Position numbers and translations under genes: made by a program. A stretch of 64,000 bases of DNA, taken from positions 10,629-74,628 of the forward strand of contig DAISWG010000011.1 of assembly GCA_036826475.1 (NCBI GenBank), read 5' to 3'. Source of the stretch: Miltoncostaea sp036826475. GTDB taxonomy: Bacteria; Actinomycetota; Thermoleophilia; Miltoncostaeales; Miltoncostaeaceae. Shown here piece after piece: positions 34,587 to 42,323 of the stretch. Position 1 is the first letter of the stretch. Each line of letters starts with the position of its first letter. Below the pieces are notes generated by a model that searched no databases, was not told the origin of the DNA, and worked only from the letters and a program-made list of their open reading frames with translations.

Positions 34587-35904
34587 CGCCCGCCGGGTCG
34601 CCGAGGGGCTGGGGATGCCCCAGTGAGCCGAGCTGGGTGATGTCCCACGGGAAGACCGCCGAGGCGGCCCAGTCGGCGGCCACGCGCATGCGCCGGCGGC
34701 GCAGCGGCAGGCGGTTGAGGTGGTACGTCCGGGCCATCAGCCAGGCGGGGAACCCGCGCAGGTGGAGGCCGGCGACCTCGGCGATCGCGCTGTGGCGCCC
34801 GAGGAGCGCCATCTGGCCCCGCGTGCGGTAGGCGTACGGCAGCGGCGGCCGGCCGCGCCGCTCCCGGCGGATGTTCCGCGCGAGGCGCCGGGCCTGGCGC
34901 AGGGCGTGCTGGCAGGTGGGCGGGTCGATCGCCGCGGGCGTCGCGGCGTTGGGGACGCGGGCGGCGTCGCCGAGGGCGTGGATGCGCTCGCGGCCCTCCA
35001 CCCGCAGGAACCGGTCGACCACGATCCGGCCGGTCTCGTCCACCGGCAGGCCCAGGGCGGCGCCGAGGCCGCTCGGGGCGACGCCGGCCGACCAGACGAG
35101 CGTCTCGGTGGCCACGTCGGTGCCGTCGGAGAGGACGGCCCGGCCGCCCTCGGCGGACAGGAGCCGCGCGCCGGTGTGGATCTCGATCCCCCGGCGCGTC
35201 AACTGGCGCGTCGCGTACTCGCCGAGCCGGCCGGGCACGGACGCCAGGATCCGCGGGGCGGCGTCGGCCAGGATCCAGCGCTGGCGGGCCCCCGCCAGCC
35301 GGGGATACGAGCGGAGCGCGTGCTGCACCAGCTCGTGGAGCTGGGCCACCGCCTCCACGCCGGCGTACCCGCCGCCGACGAACACGAAGGTCAGGTGGCG
35401 GTCGCGGTCGTCGGGCGGCGCGGCGTCGGCCTGGTCGAGGCGGTGGAGCACCGTGTTGCGCAGGTGCACCGCGTCCTCGATCGTCTTGAAGCCGACGGCC
35501 CGCTCGGCCAGGCCGGGCACCGGCAGCGACCGGGAACCGGCGCCGGGCGACAGGACCAGCCGGTCGTACGCGACGTCCACCGTGCCGGTGTCCGTCACCA
35601 CGGTCAGCACCCGCGCGTCCTCGTCCAGGCCCGCGGCGGCGCCGAGGATCAGGTCGGCGTGGGGGCACATCTGCCGCAGGGGCATCACGACGTGCCGGGG
35701 CTCGACCGTCCCCGCCGCCACGTCCGGCAGCAGCGGGGTGTAGAGCATGAAGTTCTCGGGGGAGACGATGGTGGCCCCCGCCCGCCCGGCCATGCGGGCG
35801 AGCGAGGCGCCGGCGAAGCCGCCGCCCACGATGAGGAGGCCGCCCCGGGCGGGGCGCGCATCCGTGCGCGCCCGCTCGGGGGATGCCGTCATGACGGCGT
35901 TCAC
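34564..35904 (-). CDS. NDH-2-like NAD(P)/FAD oxidoreductase
   Basis: A 446-residue flavoprotein of the type II NADH dehydrogenase family. The FAD motif LIVGGGFAGASLARM, the second nucleotide motif FVFVGGGYAGVEAVAQL, the EDAVHLRNTVLHR segment and the late HALGDAARVPN FAD contact are present. The C-terminus (PLRRRRMRVAADWAASAVF) is amphipathic, in keeping with peripheral membrane binding and quinone reduction. The GTG start overlaps the MMPL stop (GTGA); ATG 35892 is an alternative. Confidence 0.87.
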   Translation of the reverse strand: MNAVMTASPERARTDARPARGGLLIVGGGFAGASLARMAGRAGATIVSPENFMLYTPLLPDVAAGTVEPRHVVMPLRQMCPHADLILGAAAGLDEDARVLTVVTDTGTVDVAYDRLVLSPGAGSRSLPVPGLAERAVGFKTIEDAVHLRNTVLHRLDQADAAPPDDRDRHLTFVFVGGGYAGVEAVAQLHELVQHALRSYPRLAGARQRWILADAAPRILASVPGRLGEYATRQLTRRGIEIHTGARLLSAEGGRAVLSDGTDVATETLVWSAGVAPSGLGAALGLPVDETGRIVVDRFLRVEGRERIHALGDAARVPNAATPAAIDPPTCQHALRQARRLARNIRRERRGRPPLPYAYRTRGQMALLGRHSAIAEVAGLHLRGFPAWLMARTYHLNRLPLRRRRMRVAADWAASAVFPWDITQLGSLGHPQPLGDPAGGSPNRTA

Positions 35905-38114
35905 GACGCCGCTCCGGCGGGGACCCGCTCCGGCTGCTCGGCCGGCTCGGGGTGGTCGGTCGCGGCCGGCTCCTCGACCTCGTCCTCCTCGTCGGGGGGC
36001 TCGATGGTGAGGTTCGGCAGCACCCGGTCCAGCCACTTCGGGATGTACCAGGCGCGGCGGCCGAGCAGGTGCATGATGGCCGGGACCATCAGCATCCGGA
36101 TGATCAGGGCGTCCACCAGGATCGCGACGCCCAGGCCGAGGCCGAACGACTTGACGGTGCGGTCGTCGCTGAGCAGGAAGGCCCAGAAGACGACGCCCAT
36201 GATGATCGCGGCGGCCACGATGACGCGGCCGACGCCCTTCACGCCGCGGGTGATGGACCCGTGCGCGTCGCCGTCCTTCACGTACTCCTCACGGATGCGG
36301 GAGGCCAGGAAGACCTCGTAGTCCATCGCCAGGCCGAACAGGATCGACAGGACGATCACCGGGAGGAACGAGGCGGTCGGGCCGGTGGTGTCCAGGCCCG
36401 TGAGGCCCTGCAGCCAGCCCCACTGGAACACGGCGACCAGGGCGCCGAAGGCGGCGAGCGCCGACAGCAGCGTGGTGACCGCGGCCTTCAGGGCGACGAC
36501 GACGGAGCGGAACGCCATCGTCATGAGCAGGAAGATCACGCCAATGACGAAGGCCAGGAACAGCGGGACGCTGCTGATGATCTTCGAGGCGACGTCCTCG
36601 TTGGAGGCCGTCTCGCCGCCGACGTGCGCGGTGGCGGTGGAGCCCGCCAGGGTCGCCGGGATCACGGTGTCGCGCAGGGTGTGCACGAGGTCGGCGGTCT
36701 CGGACGACTGCGGGGCGGTGGTCGGGATCACGGCGATCTGGGCGGTGTCGCCGGCCTGGTTGATCGAGGGCTCGGCGACGGCGGCCACGCCGTCGGTGGT
36801 GGCGAACGCGGCGGCCAGGTCCGCGGTGGCCTGGGCGTCGCTGCCCTGGTCCACGGCCACCAGCAGCGGGCCGTTGAAGCCGGCGCCGAAGCCCTCGGCC
36901 AGCAGGTCGTACGCCTTGCGGGTGGTGGTGTCGGGCGGGTTGGTGCCGGCGTCCGCGGTGCCCATGTTCAGGCTCAGGACCGGGATCGCCATGGTCAGGA
37001 CCACGGCCAGGGTGGCCACCAGGACGGTCTTCGGGCGGCGCTCGACGAAGTTCGCGACGCGGGAGATGCCCCGGTTCGGCTTCGGCGGGCGCTGCGTGCG
37101 GGCCCACGGCATCCGCAGGCGGTCGATCTTGTGGCCGACCTTGGAGAGCATGGCCGGCATGAGCGTCACGGCGGTGGCGACGGCGACCAGCACGGCCAGC
37201 GCGGTGCCGTAGCCCATCTTCGCGACGAACGGGATCCCCACGAGCGCCAGGCCCGAGATCGAGATCGCCACGGTGGCGCCGGCGAACACGACGGCCCGGC
37301 CGGCGGTGGAGCCCGCGACGGTCGCGGCCTCGCGGGGGTGGCGGCCCTTCGCCAGCTCCTGGCGGAACCGCATGACGATGAACAGCGAGTAGTCGATCGC
37401 CACGCCCAGGCCGATCATCACGGCCAGGATCGGGGTGGTGGTGTTGAAGTCGGTGAACGCCGCGGCGATGGTCAGCAGCGACATCGCGGTGCCGATGGCG
37501 ACGATCGCCAGGGTCATGGGCAGCGCCATCGCGACGGCGGTGCCGAGCACGATGAGCAGCACGATGATGGCGGCGGCGAAGCCGAGGACCTCGCTGGTCT
37601 GCGACTCGACGGCCTTCGCGCCGATGACGGTGCCGCCGAACTCGACCTGGACGTCGGTGTCGCCGACGGCCGCGCGGACGTCGTCCTCGACGGCCTCGAT
37701 CTGCGCGTTGTCGAGCTCCCGGGCGGGACGGTCGAACTGGGCCTCGACGAAGCCGATGGTCCCGTCCTCGGACAGGGCGCCGCCCTGGCCGGCGTACGGG
37801 TCGCCCACGGCGATGACGCCGGGGATCTCGGCCAGCGCGTGCTGGGCGGACTCGACGGCCTGGCGGCCCTCCGAGGTGTTCAGTCCCTCGTCGTACGAGA
37901 AGACGACGCGGGCGGAATCACCGGCCCGCTCCGGGAAGCGCTCGGTCAGGAGGTCGACGGCCTCCTGCGAGTCGGAGCCCGGGATGGTGCTGTTGTTGAC
38001 CAGCTTGCCGCCGAACGCCGAGGCGCTGGCGAAGATCACGAGGACGAGGGCGATCCAGATGCCGATCGTCCTCCACGGGTGGGTTGCGCACGAGCGCACG
38101 AGCCGGGTGAGCAC
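35901..38114 (-). CDS. MMPL family RND transporter
   Basis: A 737-residue exporter with two repeats, each of a helix, a large extracytoplasmic domain and five helices. Family motifs are GLGVAIDYSLFIVMRFRQEL in the first half and LFGLAMDYEVFLASRIREEY in the second, each carrying the proton-relay Asp-Tyr pair. MMPL proteins export lipids, siderophores or drugs to the envelope. The acidic C-terminal tail (PPDEEDEVEEP) is soluble. The GTG start is 2 bp after the PAP2 stop. Confidence 0.95.
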   Translation of the reverse strand: MLTRLVRSCATHPWRTIGIWIALVLVIFASASAFGGKLVNNSTIPGSDSQEAVDLLTERFPERAGDSARVVFSYDEGLNTSEGRQAVESAQHALAEIPGVIAVGDPYAGQGGALSEDGTIGFVEAQFDRPARELDNAQIEAVEDDVRAAVGDTDVQVEFGGTVIGAKAVESQTSEVLGFAAAIIVLLIVLGTAVAMALPMTLAIVAIGTAMSLLTIAAAFTDFNTTTPILAVMIGLGVAIDYSLFIVMRFRQELAKGRHPREAATVAGSTAGRAVVFAGATVAISISGLALVGIPFVAKMGYGTALAVLVAVATAVTLMPAMLSKVGHKIDRLRMPWARTQRPPKPNRGISRVANFVERRPKTVLVATLAVVLTMAIPVLSLNMGTADAGTNPPDTTTRKAYDLLAEGFGAGFNGPLLVAVDQGSDAQATADLAAAFATTDGVAAVAEPSINQAGDTAQIAVIPTTAPQSSETADLVHTLRDTVIPATLAGSTATAHVGGETASNEDVASKIISSVPLFLAFVIGVIFLLMTMAFRSVVVALKAAVTTLLSALAAFGALVAVFQWGWLQGLTGLDTTGPTASFLPVIVLSILFGLAMDYEVFLASRIREEYVKDGDAHGSITRGVKGVGRVIVAAAIIMGVVFWAFLLSDDRTVKSFGLGLGVAILVDALIIRMLMVPAIMHLLGRRAWYIPKWLDRVLPNLTIEPPDEEDEVEEPAATDHPEPAEQPERVPAGAAS

Positions 38115-38116
38115 GG

Positions 38117-38869
38117 TCAGTCCCTTCCGATGGGGATGAGGCGGCCCGTGCGACGGACCGCCGTGATGAGGAGGAGGGCCGCGCCGACGACGGTGGCGCC
38201 GGCGGCGGCGTCCAGGAGGTAGTGGTTGCCGGTCGCCACGACCGTGAGGGTCATGACGGCCGGGTGCGCGGCGAAGAACGCGCGCAGGGGGCGCGACCGG
38301 GCGGCGCGGAACCCCGCGACGCCGATCAGCAGCGACCAGCCGACGTGCATGCTCGGCATCGCCGCGTAGGGGTTGAAGCTGATGCCCATGAACGAGCCCT
38401 CGTCGTGGCCGCCCGACAGGCCGACGGTGTCGGCGATGCCGAGGCCCTCGACGAGGCGCGGCGGCGCCATCGGCAGGAGCACGTGGATCGCTCCCGCGAT
38501 GGCGACCGACACGAACAGCGCGGTCCTCAGCCACCGGTAGGTGGCGCGGTCCGCGGCGGCGAGCCAGACCAGGGCGACCCCGACCAGGGGGCCGAACCCG
38601 AGCATGTAGTAGAGGGACAGGAGATCGACGACGGGGCTGAACCAGTCCTGGATGCGCGCCTCCTGGAAGATCCCGAGGGCGCGCTCCACGTCGATCAGCC
38701 CGTGCGCGTTGGACATCGCGGTCGGCTCGGCGCCGATCGCGAATCCGCGGATGGCGAGGTAGGCCCCGTAGAAGGCGACCCACATCAGCAGCTCGCCCGC
38801 GATGAAGGCGGTGAGCCGCACGACCCGTGAGCCGGGCCGGGGGAGTGCGATTGCGCGGGCGTCGATCAC
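38117..38869 (-). CDS. PAP2 superfamily phosphatase (inositolphosphotransferase-like)
   Basis: A 250-residue membrane protein with about six helices. Catalytic motifs are the phosphatase-type SMHVGW and the downstream GNHYLLDAAAGA with the second His and Asp. The overall pattern fits the AUR1/Ipt1-like PAP2 branch that acts on lipid phosphates or transfers head groups. GTG 38869 is preferred over ATG 38905 because CAGGGT of the shared promoter box ends just 6 bp before it, suggesting a leaderless message. First gene of PAP2-MMPL-NDH2. Confidence 0.88.
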   Translation of the reverse strand: MIDARAIALPRPGSRVVRLTAFIAGELLMWVAFYGAYLAIRGFAIGAEPTAMSNAHGLIDVERALGIFQEARIQDWFSPVVDLLSLYYMLGFGPLVGVALVWLAAADRATYRWLRTALFVSVAIAGAIHVLLPMAPPRLVEGLGIADTVGLSGGHDEGSFMGISFNPYAAMPSMHVGWSLLIGVAGFRAARSRPLRAFFAAHPAVMTLTVVATGNHYLLDAAAGATVVGAALLLITAVRRTGRLIPIGRD

Positions 38870-38873
38870 GCCG

Positions 38874-38941
38874 CCACCCTGGCCCGGCTCCCCCGGGGGT
38901 CGCATCGCGTGATCTCGCCTAGGTGGTCCGGTTCGGTGATC
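38874..38941 (-). promoter_or_regulatory. Shared LuxR-linked promoter module, PAP2 copy
   Basis: Minus-strand operator at 38941-38915 (GATCACC, AACCG, ACC, CCTAGG blocks), a 26-bp spacer and GCCGGGCCAGGGTGG at 38888-38874. It sits in the divergent region between the PAP2 operon and the first LuxR giant, the natural candidate to bind it. Confidence 0.7.
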
Positions 38942-38986
38942 GGCGGGATCGGCGATCCGGGGTGGTCCCGGGCATCCCGCGGGTCA

Positions 38987-38992
38987 TACGAT
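38987..38992 (+). promoter_or_regulatory. -10 box TACGAT of luxR-like gene 1, leaderless
   Basis: TACGAT lies 7 bp before the GTG start; no ribosome site is visible. The paralogue at 42324 has the same hexamer 6 bp before its ATG. Confidence 0.5.
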
Positions 38993-38999
38993 CGCCGCC

Positions 39000-41714
39000 G
39001 TGCTCCATGGTCGCGATGCCGAGCGCGACGCCATCGGCGCGCTCCTCGAGGGGGCGCGGTCCGCACGCAGCGCCGCGCTGGTGATCCGCGGCGAGGCGGG
39101 GGTCGGCAAGACCGCGCTGATGGACGACACGCGCGAGCGGGCCTCCGACATGCGGGTGCTCGCGACCCGCGGCATCGAGTCGGAGGCCGAGCTCGCGTAC
39201 GCCGGCCTCCACGGCCTGCTGCGCCCCGCCCTCGACCGCCTGGACGGCCTGCCCGAGCCGCAGGCGCGCGCGCTCGGCGCCGCGCTGGGGATGGCGGAGG
39301 GCGAGGGCCGCGAGCGCTTCCTGGTCTACTCCGCCTGCCTGACCCTGCTCTCGGACCTGGCGGAGCGGCGGCCGGTGCTGTGCCTCGTCGACGACGCCCA
39401 CTGGCTGGACGCCGCCTCGTCGGAGGCCCTCCAGTTCGTCGCCCGGCGTCTCGGATCCGAGGGGATCGTGCTGCTGTTCGGGGCGCGGGAGGGCGACGTG
39501 CGCCGCTTCCCCGGCGACGGCATCGACTCGCTGACGCTCGGCGGGCTCGGCGACGACGCCGCCCGCGCGGTGGTGGCGGAGGCGGCCGGCGACGTGAGCC
39601 CGGCGGTGCGGGAGCGGCTGGTCGAATACGCCCGCGGCAACGCGCTCGCCCTGGTGGAGATGCCGGCGGCGATGACCGCGGGGCAGCTCGCCGGAGCGGA
39701 GCCCCTCCCCGACGCCCTACCGATGACCCGGCAGCTCGAGGCCGCCTTCGCCAGCCGCGTCGCCCGGCTCTCCCCGCCCACCGAGACGCTGCTGCTGGTC
39801 GCCGCCGCCGACGACTCCCAGGAGCTCGGGGTGGTGACGCGGGCGGCGGAGGCGCTCGGCGCGGACGTCGACGCGCTGGACGCCGCGGAGCGCAGCGGCC
39901 TGCTGGAGGTGCGCGGCACGCGCCTGGCCTTCCGCCACCCGCTGGTGCGCTCGGCGGTCTACGGGGCGGCGACGTCGGGCGAGCGGCGGGCCGCGCACCT
40001 GGCGCTCGCCGCGGCGCTCGACGACGACCCGTCGCGGGCCGACCACCGGGCGTGGCACCTCGCCGCGGGGGCCCTGGGCGAGGACGAAGGGGCGCTGCGC
40101 GAGCTGGAGGCCGCCGCCCGGCGTGCCGAGGAGCGCGGCGCCCACCAGGCGGCCGCACGGGCGTGGACGCGCGCCGCCGAGCTCACGCCCGGCGGGCCGG
40201 ACCGCGCGGCCCGGCTCACCCACGCGGCGCGCGCGCTGAGCCTCGGCGGCCGCGACGCCGAGGCGCTGGCGACGGCCGACGCCGTGGAGACGCGCGACGC
40301 CGACCCGCACATGCGGGCGGTGCTCGCCCGGGTCCGCGGAGGGGCGGCCTGGCGCATCGGCTCACCCGCCGAGGCGGTGCCGGAGCTGGTGCGGGTCGCG
40401 GCGGAGCTGGCCGACGCCGAGCCCGACGTCGCCGTGGAGTTGCTCATGTACGCCGCCGCGTCGGCCTGGTACGCAGCCGACGCCGGCCCGGCGGCCGACA
40501 TCGGCGCCGCGATCGACGGCATCGCGAAGGATGGGCTGTCGCCGACGTCGCGCGCCCTCGCGGACGCGGTCCGGGGGTTCATCGCCACCCTCGCCGGCGA
40601 CCCCGGGCGGGCGGCGCCCGCGCTCCGCCGGACGGTGGCGTGGGGCCGGGGGTCCGACGACGCCCGGCACGTGCTCTGGGCGTCCGGCGCCGCCGTCTGG
40701 CTCGGCGATCCCGACACGTTCGAGGAGCTGCTGGTGCGCGGCGCCGAGCTCGCGCGCCCCCGCGGCGAGCTCGCGTCCCTGGCGGAGGCGCTCGCCATCC
40801 TCGCGATCCACCGGGCCGTGTTCGCCCAGCGCTACGCCGACGCCGCCGGGCCCGCCGAGGAGGCCGCCGCGCTCTCCCGCGAGATCGGCGCGGAGAACTT
40901 CGAGGCGATGGCGATGACGGCGCAGGCCGTGGTCGCCGCCGTGACGGGCCGGCCCGAGCGCGCGCGCGAGCTCGGCGGCGACATCATCGAGCGGTTCCGG
41001 CCGCGGATCCAACTGCTCGGCTCGCCGGCGATCTACGCGATGGCGCTCGCCGACATGGGCGAGGGCCGATGGGAGGACGCCTCCCGGCGTCTGGACGGCA
41101 CCGCCGATCCCGCGGACCCGGCCGCGGTGACGATGGCGCCCGACCGGATGGAGGCGGCCCTGCTGGCGGGGCGGCCCGACCAGGTGCGGGACGCCCTCGC
41201 GACGTGGGAGGCGCGAGCGGCGTCGCTGCCCGCCGGCCGGCGGCGCCTGGCCGCGATGCGGGCGCTCCTCGCCGAGGGCGACGAGGCGACGGCCCTGTTC
41301 GAGGAGGCGCTCGCCGCCCCCGACGGGTCCCGCCCATTCGACCGTGCGCGGGTGCAGCTCCAGTTCGGCCGGCACCTGCGGCGCCAGGGGCGGCGGGTGG
41401 CCGCGCGGGAGCAGCTCCGGGCGGCGCTCGAGGGCTTCGAGGCGCTCGGGGCGGAGCCGTGGGCCGAGCAGGCGCGCGCCGAGCTGCGGGCCTCCGGCGA
41501 GACCGCGCGGCGGCGGGTCCCGGAGGCGGCGGACGCGCTGACCCCGCAGGAGCGGCAGATCGCGCGCCTGGTGGCGCAGGGCCTCACCAACAAGGAGGTC
41601 GCCGCCCAGCTGTTCCTCTCCCCGCGCACCATCGACGCGCACCTGCGCGGCGTGTTCGCGAAGCTCGGCATCGACTCCAGGAGGGCGCTCCGGGACATCC
41701 CGATCCCCACCTGA
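39000..41714 (+). CDS. LuxR family giant regulator (LAL type), copy 1
   Basis: A 904-residue ATP-dependent LuxR-type regulator. Walker A GEAGVGKT is at residues 31-38 and Walker B-like VLCLVDDAHWLD near 125; a long TPR-like helical sensor region follows; the C-terminal HTH begins near residue 845 (LTPQERQIARLVAQG, KEVAAQLFLSPRTI). It is divergent from the PAP2-MMPL-NDH2 operon and next to an operator duplicated before the ABC exporter operon, so it is the likely regulator of both. Clearly paralogous to the gene at 42324. Confidence 0.92.
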   Translation: MLHGRDAERDAIGALLEGARSARSAALVIRGEAGVGKTALMDDTRERASDMRVLATRGIESEAELAYAGLHGLLRPALDRLDGLPEPQARALGAALGMAEGEGRERFLVYSACLTLLSDLAERRPVLCLVDDAHWLDAASSEALQFVARRLGSEGIVLLFGAREGDVRRFPGDGIDSLTLGGLGDDAARAVVAEAAGDVSPAVRERLVEYARGNALALVEMPAAMTAGQLAGAEPLPDALPMTRQLEAAFASRVARLSPPTETLLLVAAADDSQELGVVTRAAEALGADVDALDAAERSGLLEVRGTRLAFRHPLVRSAVYGAATSGERRAAHLALAAALDDDPSRADHRAWHLAAGALGEDEGALRELEAAARRAEERGAHQAAARAWTRAAELTPGGPDRAARLTHAARALSLGGRDAEALATADAVETRDADPHMRAVLARVRGGAAWRIGSPAEAVPELVRVAAELADAEPDVAVELLMYAAASAWYAADAGPAADIGAAIDGIAKDGLSPTSRALADAVRGFIATLAGDPGRAAPALRRTVAWGRGSDDARHVLWASGAAVWLGDPDTFEELLVRGAELARPRGELASLAEALAILAIHRAVFAQRYADAAGPAEEAAALSREIGAENFEAMAMTAQAVVAAVTGRPERARELGGDIIERFRPRIQLLGSPAIYAMALADMGEGRWEDASRRLDGTADPADPAAVTMAPDRMEAALLAGRPDQVRDALATWEARAASLPAGRRRLAAMRALLAEGDEATALFEEALAAPDGSRPFDRARVQLQFGRHLRRQGRRVAAREQLRAALEGFEALGAEPWAEQARAELRASGETARRRVPEAADALTPQERQIARLVAQGLTNKEVAAQLFLSPRTIDAHLRGVFAKLGIDSRRALRDIPIPT

Positions 41715-41724
41715 CCGGCGCGAA

Positions 41725-41744
41725 TCGGCAGATGTCGCCGATGC
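41725..41744 (+). promoter_or_regulatory. 17-bp palindrome with TGC tail, copy A
   Basis: TCGGCAG-ATG-TCGCCGA followed by TGC, 57 bp before the ATG of the acidic exported protein. The right arm and tail match the copies at 46866 and 49165; the left arm has two mismatches. Confidence 0.55.
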
Positions 41745-41801
41745 CGGTGGCGGGGGCGGCTCCCATGGGGGCGGCGGCACCCACCCACCAGGAGACCCGC
41801 C

Positions 41802-42260
41802 ATGAAGATCTCGGACAAGATGCGCTCGATCCTCGCCGTCACCCTCTGCGGGGGCGCCCTCGCCGGCGGCGCGGTCATCACCGTCAACGCCCTCGCTTTC
41901 GAGGACGCGGAGTCGGCGAAGGCCGACGTCTGTACGAGCCTCGAGGACCTGCGCACCACCATCGTGAGCTACCAGGGCCTCAACCCGCTCACGGCCACGA
42001 ACGACCAGGTCGACGAGGCGTACGACGACATCAGCGGCGCCGTGGACGACCTGGACGAGGAGCTGGACGAGTGGGTCAACGCGTACGACAACCCGCTCAC
42101 CGAGGCCTACTGGGACCTCTACTACGCGGTCGAGGACCTCGACGGCGACAACACCGCCGCCGAGAACCTCGCCGACCTGGAGGACGAGCTCGCCGCCTAC
42201 CCGGAGGCGTTCCAGGAGACCTTCGACGGCTCCGGCTGCGACATCCCCGACGAGTCCTGA
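41802..42260 (+). CDS. Small acidic exported protein
   Basis: A 152-residue protein with a lysine-containing start (KISDKMRS) and a hydrophobic segment (ILAVTLCGGALAGGAVITV) that is a signal peptide or membrane anchor. The rest is helical and very acidic (runs such as DDLDEELDEWV), with one Cys near each end of the mature part (ADVCTSL, GSGCDIP), possibly a disulfide. No family is recognised. An AGGAGA site precedes ATG. It lies between the two LuxR giants on the same strand and has its own palindromic upstream element and terminator. Confidence 0.8.
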   Translation: MKISDKMRSILAVTLCGGALAGGAVITVNALAFEDAESAKADVCTSLEDLRTTIVSYQGLNPLTATNDQVDEAYDDISGAVDDLDEELDEWVNAYDNPLTEAYWDLYYAVEDLDGDNTAAENLADLEDELAAYPEAFQETFDGSGCDIPDES

Positions 42261-42268
42261 CGGCCCGC

Positions 42269-42306
42269 GGCCCGGTCCGGCGGCGCATCGACGCCGCCGG
42301 ACGGGC
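42269..42306 (+). terminator. Hairpin after the acidic protein gene
   Basis: An 11-bp stem (GTCCGGCGGCG with complement, 42275-42285 and 42292-42302) extends with GGCCCG/CGGGCC pairs after a one-base bulge. It separates the small gene from the second LuxR giant, whose -10 follows at once. Confidence 0.6.
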
Positions 42307-42311
42307 CGTCG

Positions 42312-42317
42312 TACGAT
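42312..42317 (+). promoter_or_regulatory. -10 box TACGAT of luxR-like gene 2, leaderless
   Basis: TACGAT ends 6 bp before ATG 42324, mirroring the promoter of its paralogue. Confidence 0.5.
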
Positions 42318-42323
42318 CCCGCC

